Assembly: GCA_024696725.1 (NCBI GenBank)
Contig: JAILGO010000172.1
Span: 1-5,286 of the forward strand
Direction: 5' to 3'
Length of the DNA: 5,286 bases
DNA from: Eubacterium sp.
GTDB taxonomy: Bacteria; Bacillota; Clostridia; Oscillospirales; Acutalibacteraceae
The translations under genes and the position numbers were made by a program. Shown in pieces: positions 1-5,286 of this stretch (position 1 is its first letter; every line of letters starts with the position of its first letter). The notes beneath the pieces were generated by a model. That model worked only from the letters and a program-made list of their open reading frames with translations, searched no databases and had not been told where the DNA came from.

Positions 1-1241
1 CGCGTATGGGATGTACGCTTATAAATGAAACGAACGGCGTAATCAATCTTTACGGAAACTTCAACTGCGGTTGCATAAATTTCGGCAGCGGCGACGATTT
101 CTGGTTTGAAAACAAGGGAACCGTTAACGGCAACGGTAAGATTATCCTTTATCCAGCTGTGCAACCTGAAAATATGGACGCCCTTATCGAAAAAATGATG
201 ACTGAACTCGGTCAGACTTCGCGTTTTGAAAACTGGGACGACGTTAATATTCTAAAAAAGGTCGATGCTTCAAGTTACGACGAATTCGCCGCGGCGATAT
301 CCGCCGACCGCACCGTAGCGGGCGAGCACGTCGACGGAAATATGGATACGATAATTGAGCTCGCGGCGGATATTACAGTACCCGCGGGCGCTGATATCGG
401 CGGTATGGTGCTCGTTAAGGTTCCCGACGGAATTAAGCTTACCGTCAGCGGCGGCGCAGCTCTTAACTGCGGTATGGAAAACGACGGAGCCGTCGAGGTA
501 CTTTCGGGCGGAAAGCTCGCTACTACTATGGGCGGCGCAATAATCAACCGCAGCACTATGATTATCAACGAAGGCGCTGAGCTTAAAAGCCAGATGGGCG
601 GCGAGGTTATTAACGAAAACGGCGCCGCGTTAACTCTTGACGGAACATTCAACTGCGGCTGTTTCGGTATGGGCGGAAACGACTACGCATGGTTTGAAAA
701 CAACGGAACGGTAAGCGGAAGCGGAGGAATAGTTCTTTATCAGGCGGATGCAGAAGCTGCACCGGTAGGCGATATGACGGCGCTTGCCGAATCCGTAAAT
801 CAGAAGATACAGGGCGGCGGTACAGTTCCTTCAACCGCTACGCACACACAACACGCTTACGTTTCGGGCTACTGTACCGTTTGCGGAGCCGCAGAGCCCG
901 TAAAGCCCGCTCCTGCAGAGCCTGTAAAGCCTGACGTAAAAAAAGCGAATACCCTTTATGCAAAGGGTAAAACGGTTAAGCTTAAAAAATCAACGGTTAA
1001 GAAAAAGAGCGTTGTTATTAAACGCACTAAGGCGATTACCGTTAAAAACGCAAAAGGCGCTCTGAGCTTCAAAAAGTCGAAGGGAAATAAAAAAATTACC
1101 GTTGCAAAGAATGGAAAAATTACGGTTAAAAAGGGTCTGAAGAAAGGCACTTACAAAATTAAAATCAGGGTTACCGCAGCCGGTAATTCCGGATACAGGT
1201 CAGGCGTTAAAACCGTAACGGTTAAGATTATCGTAAAATAA
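1..1241 (+). CDS. Repetitive surface/secreted beta-solenoid protein, 5' end missing
   Basis: Partial gene; the frame (codons from base 3) is open to the left edge. The ATG at 6 is probably not the start: that Met lies inside a repeat and matches Met197 of the second copy. Numbering from this Met, residues 1-50 align without gaps to 197-246 with 26 identities; both copies carry an FNCGC motif (19-23, 215-219) and WFEN followed by GTV. Residues about 110-215 are short Gly/Asn/Val-rich strand-like units, suggesting a right-handed beta-helix. Then come an H-x2-H...C-x2-C motif (His280, His283, Cys290, Cys293), a Pro-rich linker with EPVKP twice (297-309), and a lysine-rich C-terminal domain (about 313-411) resembling an Ig-like domain common in clostridial surface proteins. 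No LPxTG sorting signal is seen at the C terminus. The signal peptide would lie upstream. A role in adhesion or cell-surface binding is inferred; no enzymatic motif is visible. A terminator follows directly. Confidence 0.8.
   Translation, partial: RMGCTLINETNGVINLYGNFNCGCINFGSGDDFWFENKGTVNGNGKIILYPAVQPENMDALIEKMMTELGQTSRFENWDDVNILKKVDASSYDEFAAAISADRTVAGEHVDGNMDTIIELAADITVPAGADIGGMVLVKVPDGIKLTVSGGAALNCGMENDGAVEVLSGGKLATTMGGAIINRSTMIINEGAELKSQMGGEVINENGAALTLDGTFNCGCFGMGGNDYAWFENNGTVSGSGGIVLYQADAEAAPVGDMTALAESVNQKIQGGGTVPSTATHTQHAYVSGYCTVCGAAEPVKPAPAEPVKPDVKKANTLYAKGKTVKLKKSTVKKKSVVIKRTKAITVKNAKGALSFKKSKGNKKITVAKNGKITVKKGLKKGTYKIKIRVTAAGNSGYRSGVKTVTVKIIVK
6..155 (+). repeat. In-frame protein repeat, copy 1 (end of a longer unit)
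   Basis: Encodes residues 1-50 of the visible part of the surface protein. It matches 594-743 without gaps at 26 of 50 residues. DNA identity persists in patches, for example an 11-base match at 60-70 and a 14-base match at 102-115, each offset by exactly 588 bases (196 codons) from its partner. This is the tail of a repeat unit whose beginning lies upstream of the window. Confidence 0.8.
594..743 (+). repeat. In-frame protein repeat, copy 2
   Basis: Second copy, encoding residues 197-246. Shared features are MG at the start, INE, FNCGC, WFEN, GTV and a final LY. The patches of identity at 648-658 and 690-703 sit 588 bases after those of copy 1, so the full unit is probably about 196 residues (visible residues 51-246). 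Confidence 0.8.
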
Positions 1242-1252
1242 AGCTCGTATAC

Positions 1253-1286
1253 TGCGGGAGGGTAAAGCCCTCCCGTATATTTTTAT
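1253..1286 (+). terminator. Rho-independent terminator after the surface protein gene
   Basis: A perfect 8-bp GC-rich stem (1255-1262 with 1268-1275) encloses a 5-base loop (TAAAG). It can be extended by a G-T and a T-A pair, and is followed by TATATTTTTAT. The first stem base is 13 bases after the stop codon. It separates the surface protein gene from the obg transcription unit. There is no T-tract on the opposite side, so it should act on the + strand only. Confidence 0.9.
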
Positions 1287-1287
1287 A

Positions 1288-1316
1288 TTGCAAAAATAAA
1301 TAATATATGTTAAATT
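1288..1316 (+). promoter_or_regulatory. Putative sigma-A promoter of the obg operon
   Basis: A TTGCAA -35 candidate (1288-1293) is followed after exactly 17 bases by a TAAATT -10 candidate (1311-1316), with an upstream TG at 1308-1309 as in extended -10 promoters. Each hexamer matches consensus at 4 of 6 positions, and the region is very AT-rich, so chance matches are likely. It is the only space for a promoter between the terminator and the first gene. The predicted transcription start would be about 1322-1324, at the ATG itself. Confidence 0.4.
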
Positions 1317-1322
1317 CTATTT

Positions 1323-1670
1323 ATGGATAAAAAGGATATAGCGAAAAGATATCTTATTTCGGCAGCGCTTTTGTATTTTATCGGCGCGGCTGTTATAGGA
1401 ATAATGCTTTGGGCACTCAACAGACTCTCGGGACGTTTCGACCCCGGAGCCGGTGAATTAATACTGATATCTCTGCTCTGTCCGCTGTTGCCGCTCGGCT
1501 CTTTTACGGGCTTTGTGGCTTTCGGAACGAGAGTAAAGGGAATAAAAACAAAAACCGCCTGGCTGTTAATTGTTTTTTATCCCGTGCTCCTTGTATTTAT
1601 TACCGTTTCGGGAATCGTTTTAATTATTCCCTGTACGGTGAAATCAGTTATAAGTTTAATCAGAGGTTAA
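1323..1670 (+). CDS. Small three-helix membrane protein, unknown function
   Basis: I do not recognise this 115-residue protein. It has a short basic N terminus (MDKKDIAKR) and three hydrophobic stretches at about residues 11-33, 46-68 and 79-103, so it is probably an integral inner-membrane protein. The segment between helices 2 and 3 is basic (R70, K72, K75, K77). No catalytic motif or signal peptidase site is evident. It is the first gene after the terminator and ends 2 bases before obg, whose ribosome binding site lies in its last codons, so the two are probably cotranscribed and possibly translationally coupled. No Shine-Dalgarno sequence precedes the ATG at 1323: the upstream bases are TTAAATTCTATTT. 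The start is therefore less certain than for the other genes, although no in-frame Met follows until residue 28, inside helix 1. The hydrophobic pattern and operon position support a real gene. Confidence 0.7.
   Translation: MDKKDIAKRYLISAALLYFIGAAVIGIMLWALNRLSGRFDPGAGELILISLLCPLLPLGSFTGFVAFGTRVKGIKTKTAWLLIVFYPVLLVFITVSGIVLIIPCTVKSVISLIRG
1662..1666 (+). promoter_or_regulatory. Ribosome binding site of obg
   Basis: AGAGG lies 6 bases before the ATG at 1673. It overlaps the last two codons of the preceding membrane protein gene, which fixes the obg start and suggests coupled translation. Confidence 0.7.
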
Positions 1671-1672
1671 TT

Positions 1673-2950
1673 ATGGCAGCATTTGTTGATATAGCAAAAA
1701 TAAAAATTAAAGCAGGCGACGGCGGCGACGGCGCCGTTGCCTTCCATAGAGAAAAATACGTTGCCGCGGGCGGACCCGACGGCGGCGACGGAGGTAAGGG
1801 CGGCGATATAGTTTTCGTCGTCGATGATAATCTTGCTACTCTTGCCGATTTCCGATATAAGCGCAAGTACAGCGCGCCTAACGGTGAAAACGGAAGAGGC
1901 GGAAGATGTAACGGAAAAAAGGGCCGGGACCTTGAAATCCGTGTTCCCCGCGGTACTCTTATTAAAGAGGCGGAAAGCGGAGCGGTAATGGCTGATATGA
2001 GTAAAACCGAGCGCTTTGTTGCCGCAAAGGGCGGAAAAGGCGGCTGGGGTAACTCCCATTTCGCAACTCCTACCCGCCAGGTGCCGCGTTTTGCAAAGCC
2101 CGGTACTCCCGGCGAGGAGTGGGAGGTAAGCCTTGAGCTTAAGCTTCTTGCCGACGTCGGCTTAATCGGCTATCCGTCGGTGGGTAAATCAAGCCTTATT
2201 TCCGTAGTGTCCCAGGCTAAGCCTAAAATCGCGGATTATCACTTCACGACGCTTGTACCTAATCTCGGCGTCGTTTCGATGGGCGAGGGTAACAGCTTCG
2301 TTATAGCCGATATCCCCGGTCTTATCGAGGGCGCGAGCGAGGGAGTAGGACTCGGTCATCAGTTTTTGCGCCACGTCGAAAGATGTCGGCTTTTAATCCA
2401 TATCGTCGATGTCAGCGGAAGCGAGGGAAGGGACCCGAAGGACGATTTCGATAAGCTTAACGAGGAGCTCGTTCGCTTTAATCCCGACCTTGCCGAGCGT
2501 CCTATGATTGTCGCAGGCAATAAAATAGACTGTGCCGAGCCTGAACAGATTGAGGATTTTAAAAAATGGGTTGAGGCTAAGGGCTATGAGTATTATTCAA
2601 TCTGCGCGCCTATACTCGAGGGTACGCGGGAGCTTATGAGCGTCGTGTGGAATAAGCTTCGCGAGCTTCCTCCGATAAAGGAATACGAGGCTGAGGAAAT
2701 CCCCGTCGAGTCAATCATTAAGTCATCATCGGGCTTTAAGATTACCGAGGTCGACGAGGGCTATTTCCTTGTCGAAGCCGACTGGTTCCCGAAGGTGCTT
2801 AAGGGAATAGATACCGAGGATTACGAGGCGCTTCAGTATATGCAGCGCGTTCTCGAAAAGAGCGGTATTTTCAAAGCGTTAGAAGAAAGGGGAATTCAGG
2901 AGGGCGATATAGTCTCGCTCTACGACATTGAATTCGAGTACATTCCGTAA
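1673..2950 (+). CDS. obg: GTPase Obg (CgtA), 50S ribosome assembly factor
   Basis: A complete 425-residue Obg protein, the usual size for Firmicutes. Obg proteins are essential GTPases that bind the 50S subunit late in assembly and also sense ppGpp. The N-terminal Obg fold (about 1-158) has the typical glycine-rich stretches (for example GGPDGGDGGKGGD, 33-45). The G domain (about 159-330) shows G1 GYPSVGKS (166-173), G2 threonines 192-193 in FTTLVPNLG, G3 DIPG (213-216) and G4 NKID (283-286). G5 is probably SICA (309-312), slightly unlike the usual S-A-x. The C-terminal OCT domain (about 346-425) is intact. The start is supported by AGAGG 6 bases upstream and by the family's usual N terminus. 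Its stop codon overlaps the mrnC start by one base. In many Firmicutes obg follows rplU-rpmA; here it follows a small membrane protein instead. Confidence 0.97.
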   Translation: MAAFVDIAKIKIKAGDGGDGAVAFHREKYVAAGGPDGGDGGKGGDIVFVVDDNLATLADFRYKRKYSAPNGENGRGGRCNGKKGRDLEIRVPRGTLIKEAESGAVMADMSKTERFVAAKGGKGGWGNSHFATPTRQVPRFAKPGTPGEEWEVSLELKLLADVGLIGYPSVGKSSLISVVSQAKPKIADYHFTTLVPNLGVVSMGEGNSFVIADIPGLIEGASEGVGLGHQFLRHVERCRLLIHIVDVSGSEGRDPKDDFDKLNEELVRFNPDLAERPMIVAGNKIDCAEPEQIEDFKKWVEAKGYEYYSICAPILEGTRELMSVVWNKLRELPPIKEYEAEEIPVESIIKSSSGFKITEVDEGYFLVEADWFPKVLKGIDTEDYEALQYMQRVLEKSGIFKALEERGIQEGDIVSLYDIEFEYIP

Positions 2951-3339
2951 TGAGATTTATAGATAAACCCGTTGAGCCCGAGCATTTAAGCCCGCTTAAC
3001 CTCGCTTTTATCGGCGACTGCGTTTACGATATGCTCGTGCGCGAGGCGCTCGTTACGGCGGCTAACCGTCCCGTAAACGACCTGCACCGCGAGTGCGTAA
3101 AATACGTCTCCGCGAAGGCGCAGACCGTAGCCTATTCAAAAATCGAGCCGCTTCTAACCGAAGAGGAGAAAAGCGTGTTCAGACGCGGAAGAAACGCTAA
3201 AACGGGACATACGCCGAAGTCTGCCTCACAGGGAGAATACCACACGGCGACCGGAGTGGAGGCTCTTTTCGGATGGTTGTATCTTACCGAAAACGCCGAC
3301 AGAATAAAAGAATTGTTTAACGCGATTTGGGAAGAATAG
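2950..3339 (+). CDS. mrnC: Mini-ribonuclease III (Mini-III), 23S rRNA maturation
   Basis: A complete 129-residue RNase III-like catalytic domain without a double-stranded RNA binding domain, as expected for Mini-III. In Bacillus subtilis this homodimeric enzyme cuts double-stranded precursor ends of 23S rRNA. Visible family motifs are LAFIGDCVYDMLVR (18-31), with the catalytic Asp at 23, a position matching the B. subtilis enzyme; HREC-x-KYVSA-x-AQ (46-58); RRGRNAK (78-84); and GVEALFGWLYL (102-112), with the second metal-binding acid at Glu104. The ATG shares one base with the obg stop (TAATG). No strong Shine-Dalgarno sequence is seen (only a weak GAG 11 bases upstream), so translation probably depends on ribosomes finishing obg. 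Pairing with obg makes a small large-subunit maturation module. Confidence 0.94.
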   Translation: MRFIDKPVEPEHLSPLNLAFIGDCVYDMLVREALVTAANRPVNDLHRECVKYVSAKAQTVAYSKIEPLLTEEEKSVFRRGRNAKTGHTPKSASQGEYHTATGVEALFGWLYLTENADRIKELFNAIWEE

Positions 3340-3340
3340 T

Positions 3341-4468
3341 ATGCAGGATTATGAATATCTGATACATCTGATATACTGCGCAGTTAACGAAACCGTACCC
3401 GACGAAAAGCCGGAAGAGGTTTCGTTTAAAAAGGTGTTTCTTCTCGGCAAAGCCCACGAGGTAGCGAATATCGCTTTTTTAAGCGTTGAACGGCTTAAGC
3501 AAAAGCCTGAGCCTGCGCTTTACAATGAATGGAAAATCTATTATTACTTTTCGGTCGAGCGCGATTCAAGACAGACGGAGGAGCGCGAAGCCGTTGTCAG
3601 CGCTATGCACGATAACGGGATAAGAACGCTCGAGGCGCAGGGTACGGTAACGAAAACGCTCTATCCCTCTCCCGAGCTTCGTATGATGTCGGATATTGAT
3701 TTTATTATTGATTTCGATAAGCTCGGGGAAGCGATGGAAATAATGCGCTCCCTCGGCTATGAGGTAAGCCAGAAGCAGCCGGTCGAATTCGACGCGGTTA
3801 AGGACGGAAGACTCGTTGAATTCCATACCGTGTTTTTTACCGACAGTATGTATAACCGTAAGGAAAGGTATTCGTCCGCGCTGAACGAGCCGTTTTCTCA
3901 CGCGGAGCCGAGCGACGGCGACGCGCTGAGCTATTATCTTAACGATACTTATTTTTATCTCTTTTCCGTTTTGCATATCATTAAGCATTTTGAAACGGCG
4001 GGCTGCGGAATAAGACGCGTCCTCGATTTATACTATCTGAAAAAAGCGTTTTGTGATAAATACGATAAAGCGGTTTTCGATTCGGTTATTGATTCGGGCG
4101 GCTTTAGCGACAGCTGTGAAAAGCTTTTCGCCGTTGAAGAAATGTGGTTTGAGGGAGCGGAGCCCGAAATTGATTTGAGCGAAGCGGTAAGCGATATCGT
4201 TCGGAGCGGAAACCACGGAACGAGCGGGATTTTTACCCGTAATAATGTCCGCAAGGATGAACGCGAGGGAATTCGCTTCCCGAGACTTAAGCGAATTTTC
4301 GGCTTCATTTTTCCCGACAGGGAATATATCCTTATTAATTACCACGAGTTTGAGGAAAGGGGATATTCAACCTTTAAATGCAGGATGCTGAGAATCCTTG
4401 ACAAGCTAAGAAAAATGAATTTTTCCCACGCAGTAGCTCACATTAAAGAGATATTAAAATCGCGATAG
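3341..4468 (+). CDS. Nucleotidyltransferase family protein (NTP_transf_5-like)
   Basis: A 375-residue protein resembling the uncharacterised nucleotidyltransferase family (PF14907). The core signature is Y-P-x-P-E-L-R-x-M-S-D-I-D (108-120), the paired Asp118/Asp120 being the expected metal ligands, followed by a strand (FIID), a helix and EFH (160-162), where a third acid could sit. A second family-like block is H212-x2-KHF, then GIRRVLDLYYLKK (223-235). Family members usually carry an LKG motif before the Asp pair; here the matching segment reads LEAQG (97-101), so the conserved Lys seems replaced by Gln100. No membrane segment or signal peptide is seen. The substrate is unknown; related proteins are thought to transfer nucleotides to proteins or small molecules. 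It starts one base after the mrnC stop, with GGGAAG (3329-3334) 6 bases upstream as the ribosome binding site, so it belongs to the obg operon. Confidence 0.8.
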   Translation: MQDYEYLIHLIYCAVNETVPDEKPEEVSFKKVFLLGKAHEVANIAFLSVERLKQKPEPALYNEWKIYYYFSVERDSRQTEEREAVVSAMHDNGIRTLEAQGTVTKTLYPSPELRMMSDIDFIIDFDKLGEAMEIMRSLGYEVSQKQPVEFDAVKDGRLVEFHTVFFTDSMYNRKERYSSALNEPFSHAEPSDGDALSYYLNDTYFYLFSVLHIIKHFETAGCGIRRVLDLYYLKKAFCDKYDKAVFDSVIDSGGFSDSCEKLFAVEEMWFEGAEPEIDLSEAVSDIVRSGNHGTSGIFTRNNVRKDEREGIRFPRLKRIFGFIFPDREYILINYHEFEERGYSTFKCRMLRILDKLRKMNFSHAVAHIKEILKSR

Positions 4469-4472
4469 GGAG
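4467..4472 (+). promoter_or_regulatory. Ribosome binding site of the ECF S component gene
   Basis: AGGGAG lies 5 bases before the ATG at 4478 and overlaps the stop codon of the nucleotidyltransferase gene. This supports the ATG at 4478, and so the long charged N terminus, rather than a later start. Confidence 0.75.
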
Positions 4473-4477
4473 ATATT

Positions 4478-5134
4478 ATGGAAGGACCGAGAAATTCAAA
4501 ATATATAAAGAATAAGAGGCCCCGCCCGAAGAAGCCGATTAGGCGTAAGCCCGTCGGCGCAAAAAATATGAATAAAACTGCGAAGCCGTATTTAAACGGA
4601 AGAGAGCGCTACGAGCGTTATCTTGAACGCGATAAGGTGCGCGAGGAAATGCTTGTCGCCGATGAGGCGGAAAGCTCCGCCGAAATCAGCGAGGCTGAAA
4701 AAGCCGTTTTCTCCGGAAATCCCGCGCGCCCGAAAAGACTGTCGCCCTCGGGAGCGGCGGAGCCTGAGGAGCTTTACGATAAGCAGATAGCGATAAGAAT
4801 GATTATTTGCTGCGCTGTTTTAACCCTCTCGGCTATTGTTCTTCAGTTTCTTTCCTTCCGTGTGCCGTTTACTCCGCTTATGTTAAAACTTGATTTATCC
4901 GCTCTGCCCGAGCTTCTTGCGGGCGTTGCCTATGGACCGATTGCGGGTATCGTTGCGGTAGTAATAAAGAATCTTATTTATATTGCCTTCAGTCACGGTA
5001 CGGCGAACGCTACCGCCGTGTCTAATACAATACTTGACTCGCTGTTTATAGTTATCGCAAGTCTTGTTTATTCGCACGGAATGTTCTCTCCGAAAGCGAT
5101 TGAAAAGATGTTTGAAAAAACAGGAATTCGATAA
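4478..5134 (+). CDS. ECF transporter S component, RibU-like, with long N-terminal extension; frame broken before the C terminus
   Basis: Energy-coupling-factor S components are small membrane proteins that bind a vitamin and associate with a shared EcfA/EcfA'/EcfT module. Residues 104-126 form the first helix. The segment 136-168 (LKLDLSALPELLAG, then YGPIAGI, then IKNLIY) closely follows the pattern of riboflavin carriers RibU/FmnP (LKIDFSD-x-P, YGPLAG, IKN). A further helix spans about 184-198. Riboflavin is the best guess, but other S components look similar and no FMN riboswitch precedes the gene. Two oddities: about 100 hydrophilic residues (Lys/Arg-rich at 11-60, Glu/Ala-rich at 60-100) precede helix 1, and the frame stops at 5132 after only part of the expected domain, with the rest continuing in the +1 frame. 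The gene follows the nucleotidyltransferase gene by 9 bases. Without the extension the domain would have a typical S-component start. Confidence 0.8.
   Translation: MEGPRNSKYIKNKRPRPKKPIRRKPVGAKNMNKTAKPYLNGRERYERYLERDKVREEMLVADEAESSAEISEAEKAVFSGNPARPKRLSPSGAAEPEELYDKQIAIRMIICCAVLTLSAIVLQFLSFRVPFTPLMLKLDLSALPELLAGVAYGPIAGIVAVVIKNLIYIAFSHGTANATAVSNTILDSLFIVIASLVYSHGMFSPKAIEKMFEKTGIR
5115..5132 (+). other. Probable frameshift site in the S component gene
   Basis: A run of six A (5115-5120) precedes a premature TAA (5132-5134). Dropping one A joins MFEK to QEFDKDKRAVQ, and the frame then stays open to the window end. The frame change is +1; the -1 frame closes at 5155-5157 and cannot explain the continuation. 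The switch could lie anywhere from 5052, where the downstream frame opens, to the stop, but the A run is the simplest place. Confidence 0.65.
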
Positions 5135-5286
5135 GGATAAAAGAGCGGTTCAGATAATAAAGAGCGGCTTAATCGGCGGAACGGTTACTACCGCGCTGTC
5201 TTATATAACGCTTAATTACATCGTTTATCCTATGGTGTTTAACTCCTACGCTCAGCGCGGCTACAACGCGGAGTATTATATAAGGC
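5121..5286 (+). pseudogene. C-terminal continuation of the RibU-like S component in the +1 frame, partial
   Basis: Codons starting at 5121 are open through the right edge (55 codons). They encode a basic linker (QEFDKDKRAVQIIKSG), then a hydrophobic helix containing GGTVTTALSYI and LNYIVYP, then a polar stretch ending near YNAEYYIR. The order of a basic loop and then a helix with T-x2-S-x3-LNY-x3-P strongly resembles the region of RibU/FmnP proteins around their S-x-LNY-x4-P motif. This is therefore the missing part of the upstream gene, not a separate one; no start codon with a ribosome binding site sits at its beginning. Whether the gene is inactive, uses recoding or carries a sequencing error cannot be decided here. 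The gene runs past the window. Confidence 0.7.

Noticed and set aside
275..652. 125-codon open frame on the - strand
   Set aside because: It lies fully opposite the surface protein gene, has low-complexity Ser/Pro/Ile composition typical of an antisense shadow, and no ribosome binding site was recognised.
1705..1805. Repetitive GGCGACGGCGGCGAC-like DNA in obg
   Set aside because: It simply encodes the conserved glycine-rich motifs of the Obg fold and is not an independent DNA repeat.
1667..2059. 130-codon open frame on the - strand over the start of obg
   Set aside because: It is antisense to the strongly conserved glycine-rich domain of Obg; the protein resembles nothing I know.
3566..3988. 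140-codon open frame on the - strand
   Set aside because: It is a shadow of the nucleotidyltransferase gene, whose frame carries clear family motifs.
4469..4477. FMN riboswitch before the RibU-like gene
   Set aside because: Only 9 bases separate it from the previous gene, so no riboswitch fits there.
4448..4478. 9-base direct repeat GAGATATTA at 4448-4456 and 4470-4478
   Set aside because: Short and AT-rich; the second copy includes the ribosome binding site and start region. No inverted symmetry or further copies suggest an operator.
5115..5121. A-AAA-AAC heptamer as a -1 programmed frameshift site
   Set aside because: It is not in the right phase with the upstream frame, and the -1 frame stops at 5155-5157. 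The continuation is in the +1 frame.

Overview
The window looks like a piece of a Firmicutes (Clostridia, probably Oscillospiraceae/Ruminococcus-like) chromosome. This is inferred from three things: an Obg GTPase with a C-terminal OCT domain, a Mini-ribonuclease III (a Firmicutes-type 23S rRNA maturase), and a surface protein ending in the lysine-rich domain common in gut Clostridia. All supported genes are on the + strand. No RNA genes, mobile elements, CRISPR arrays or insertion sequences are visible.

Layout. (1) From the left edge to 1241 is the 3' part of a gene for a repetitive, probably secreted beta-solenoid surface protein; its true start lies outside the window. (2) Bases 1242-1322 hold a strong intrinsic terminator and then a plausible extended -10 promoter, so a new transcription unit starts here. 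(3) That unit runs without a gap larger than 9 bases: a small three-helix membrane protein of unknown function (1323-1670), obg (1673-2950), mrnC (2950-3339), a nucleotidyltransferase-fold protein (3341-4468) and a RibU-like ECF transporter S component (4478 to the right edge). The last gene carries an apparent +1 frameshift near 5115-5132.

Working together. Obg (50S subunit assembly) and Mini-III (23S rRNA end trimming) form a clear large-subunit maturation pair, joined by a 1-base stop/start overlap. The small membrane protein is 2 bases upstream of obg, and the obg ribosome binding site lies inside its last codons. The nucleotidyltransferase and the S component probably ride on the same transcript; nothing in the sequence shows a functional link to the ribosome.

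Most notable points: the broken reading frame of the S component (real, programmed or sequencing error), its unusual charged N-terminal extension of about 100 residues, the possibly leaderless first gene of the operon, and the ~196-residue repeat unit in the surface protein. I found no convincing evidence of a new multi-gene system; apart from these points the region looks like housekeeping DNA.
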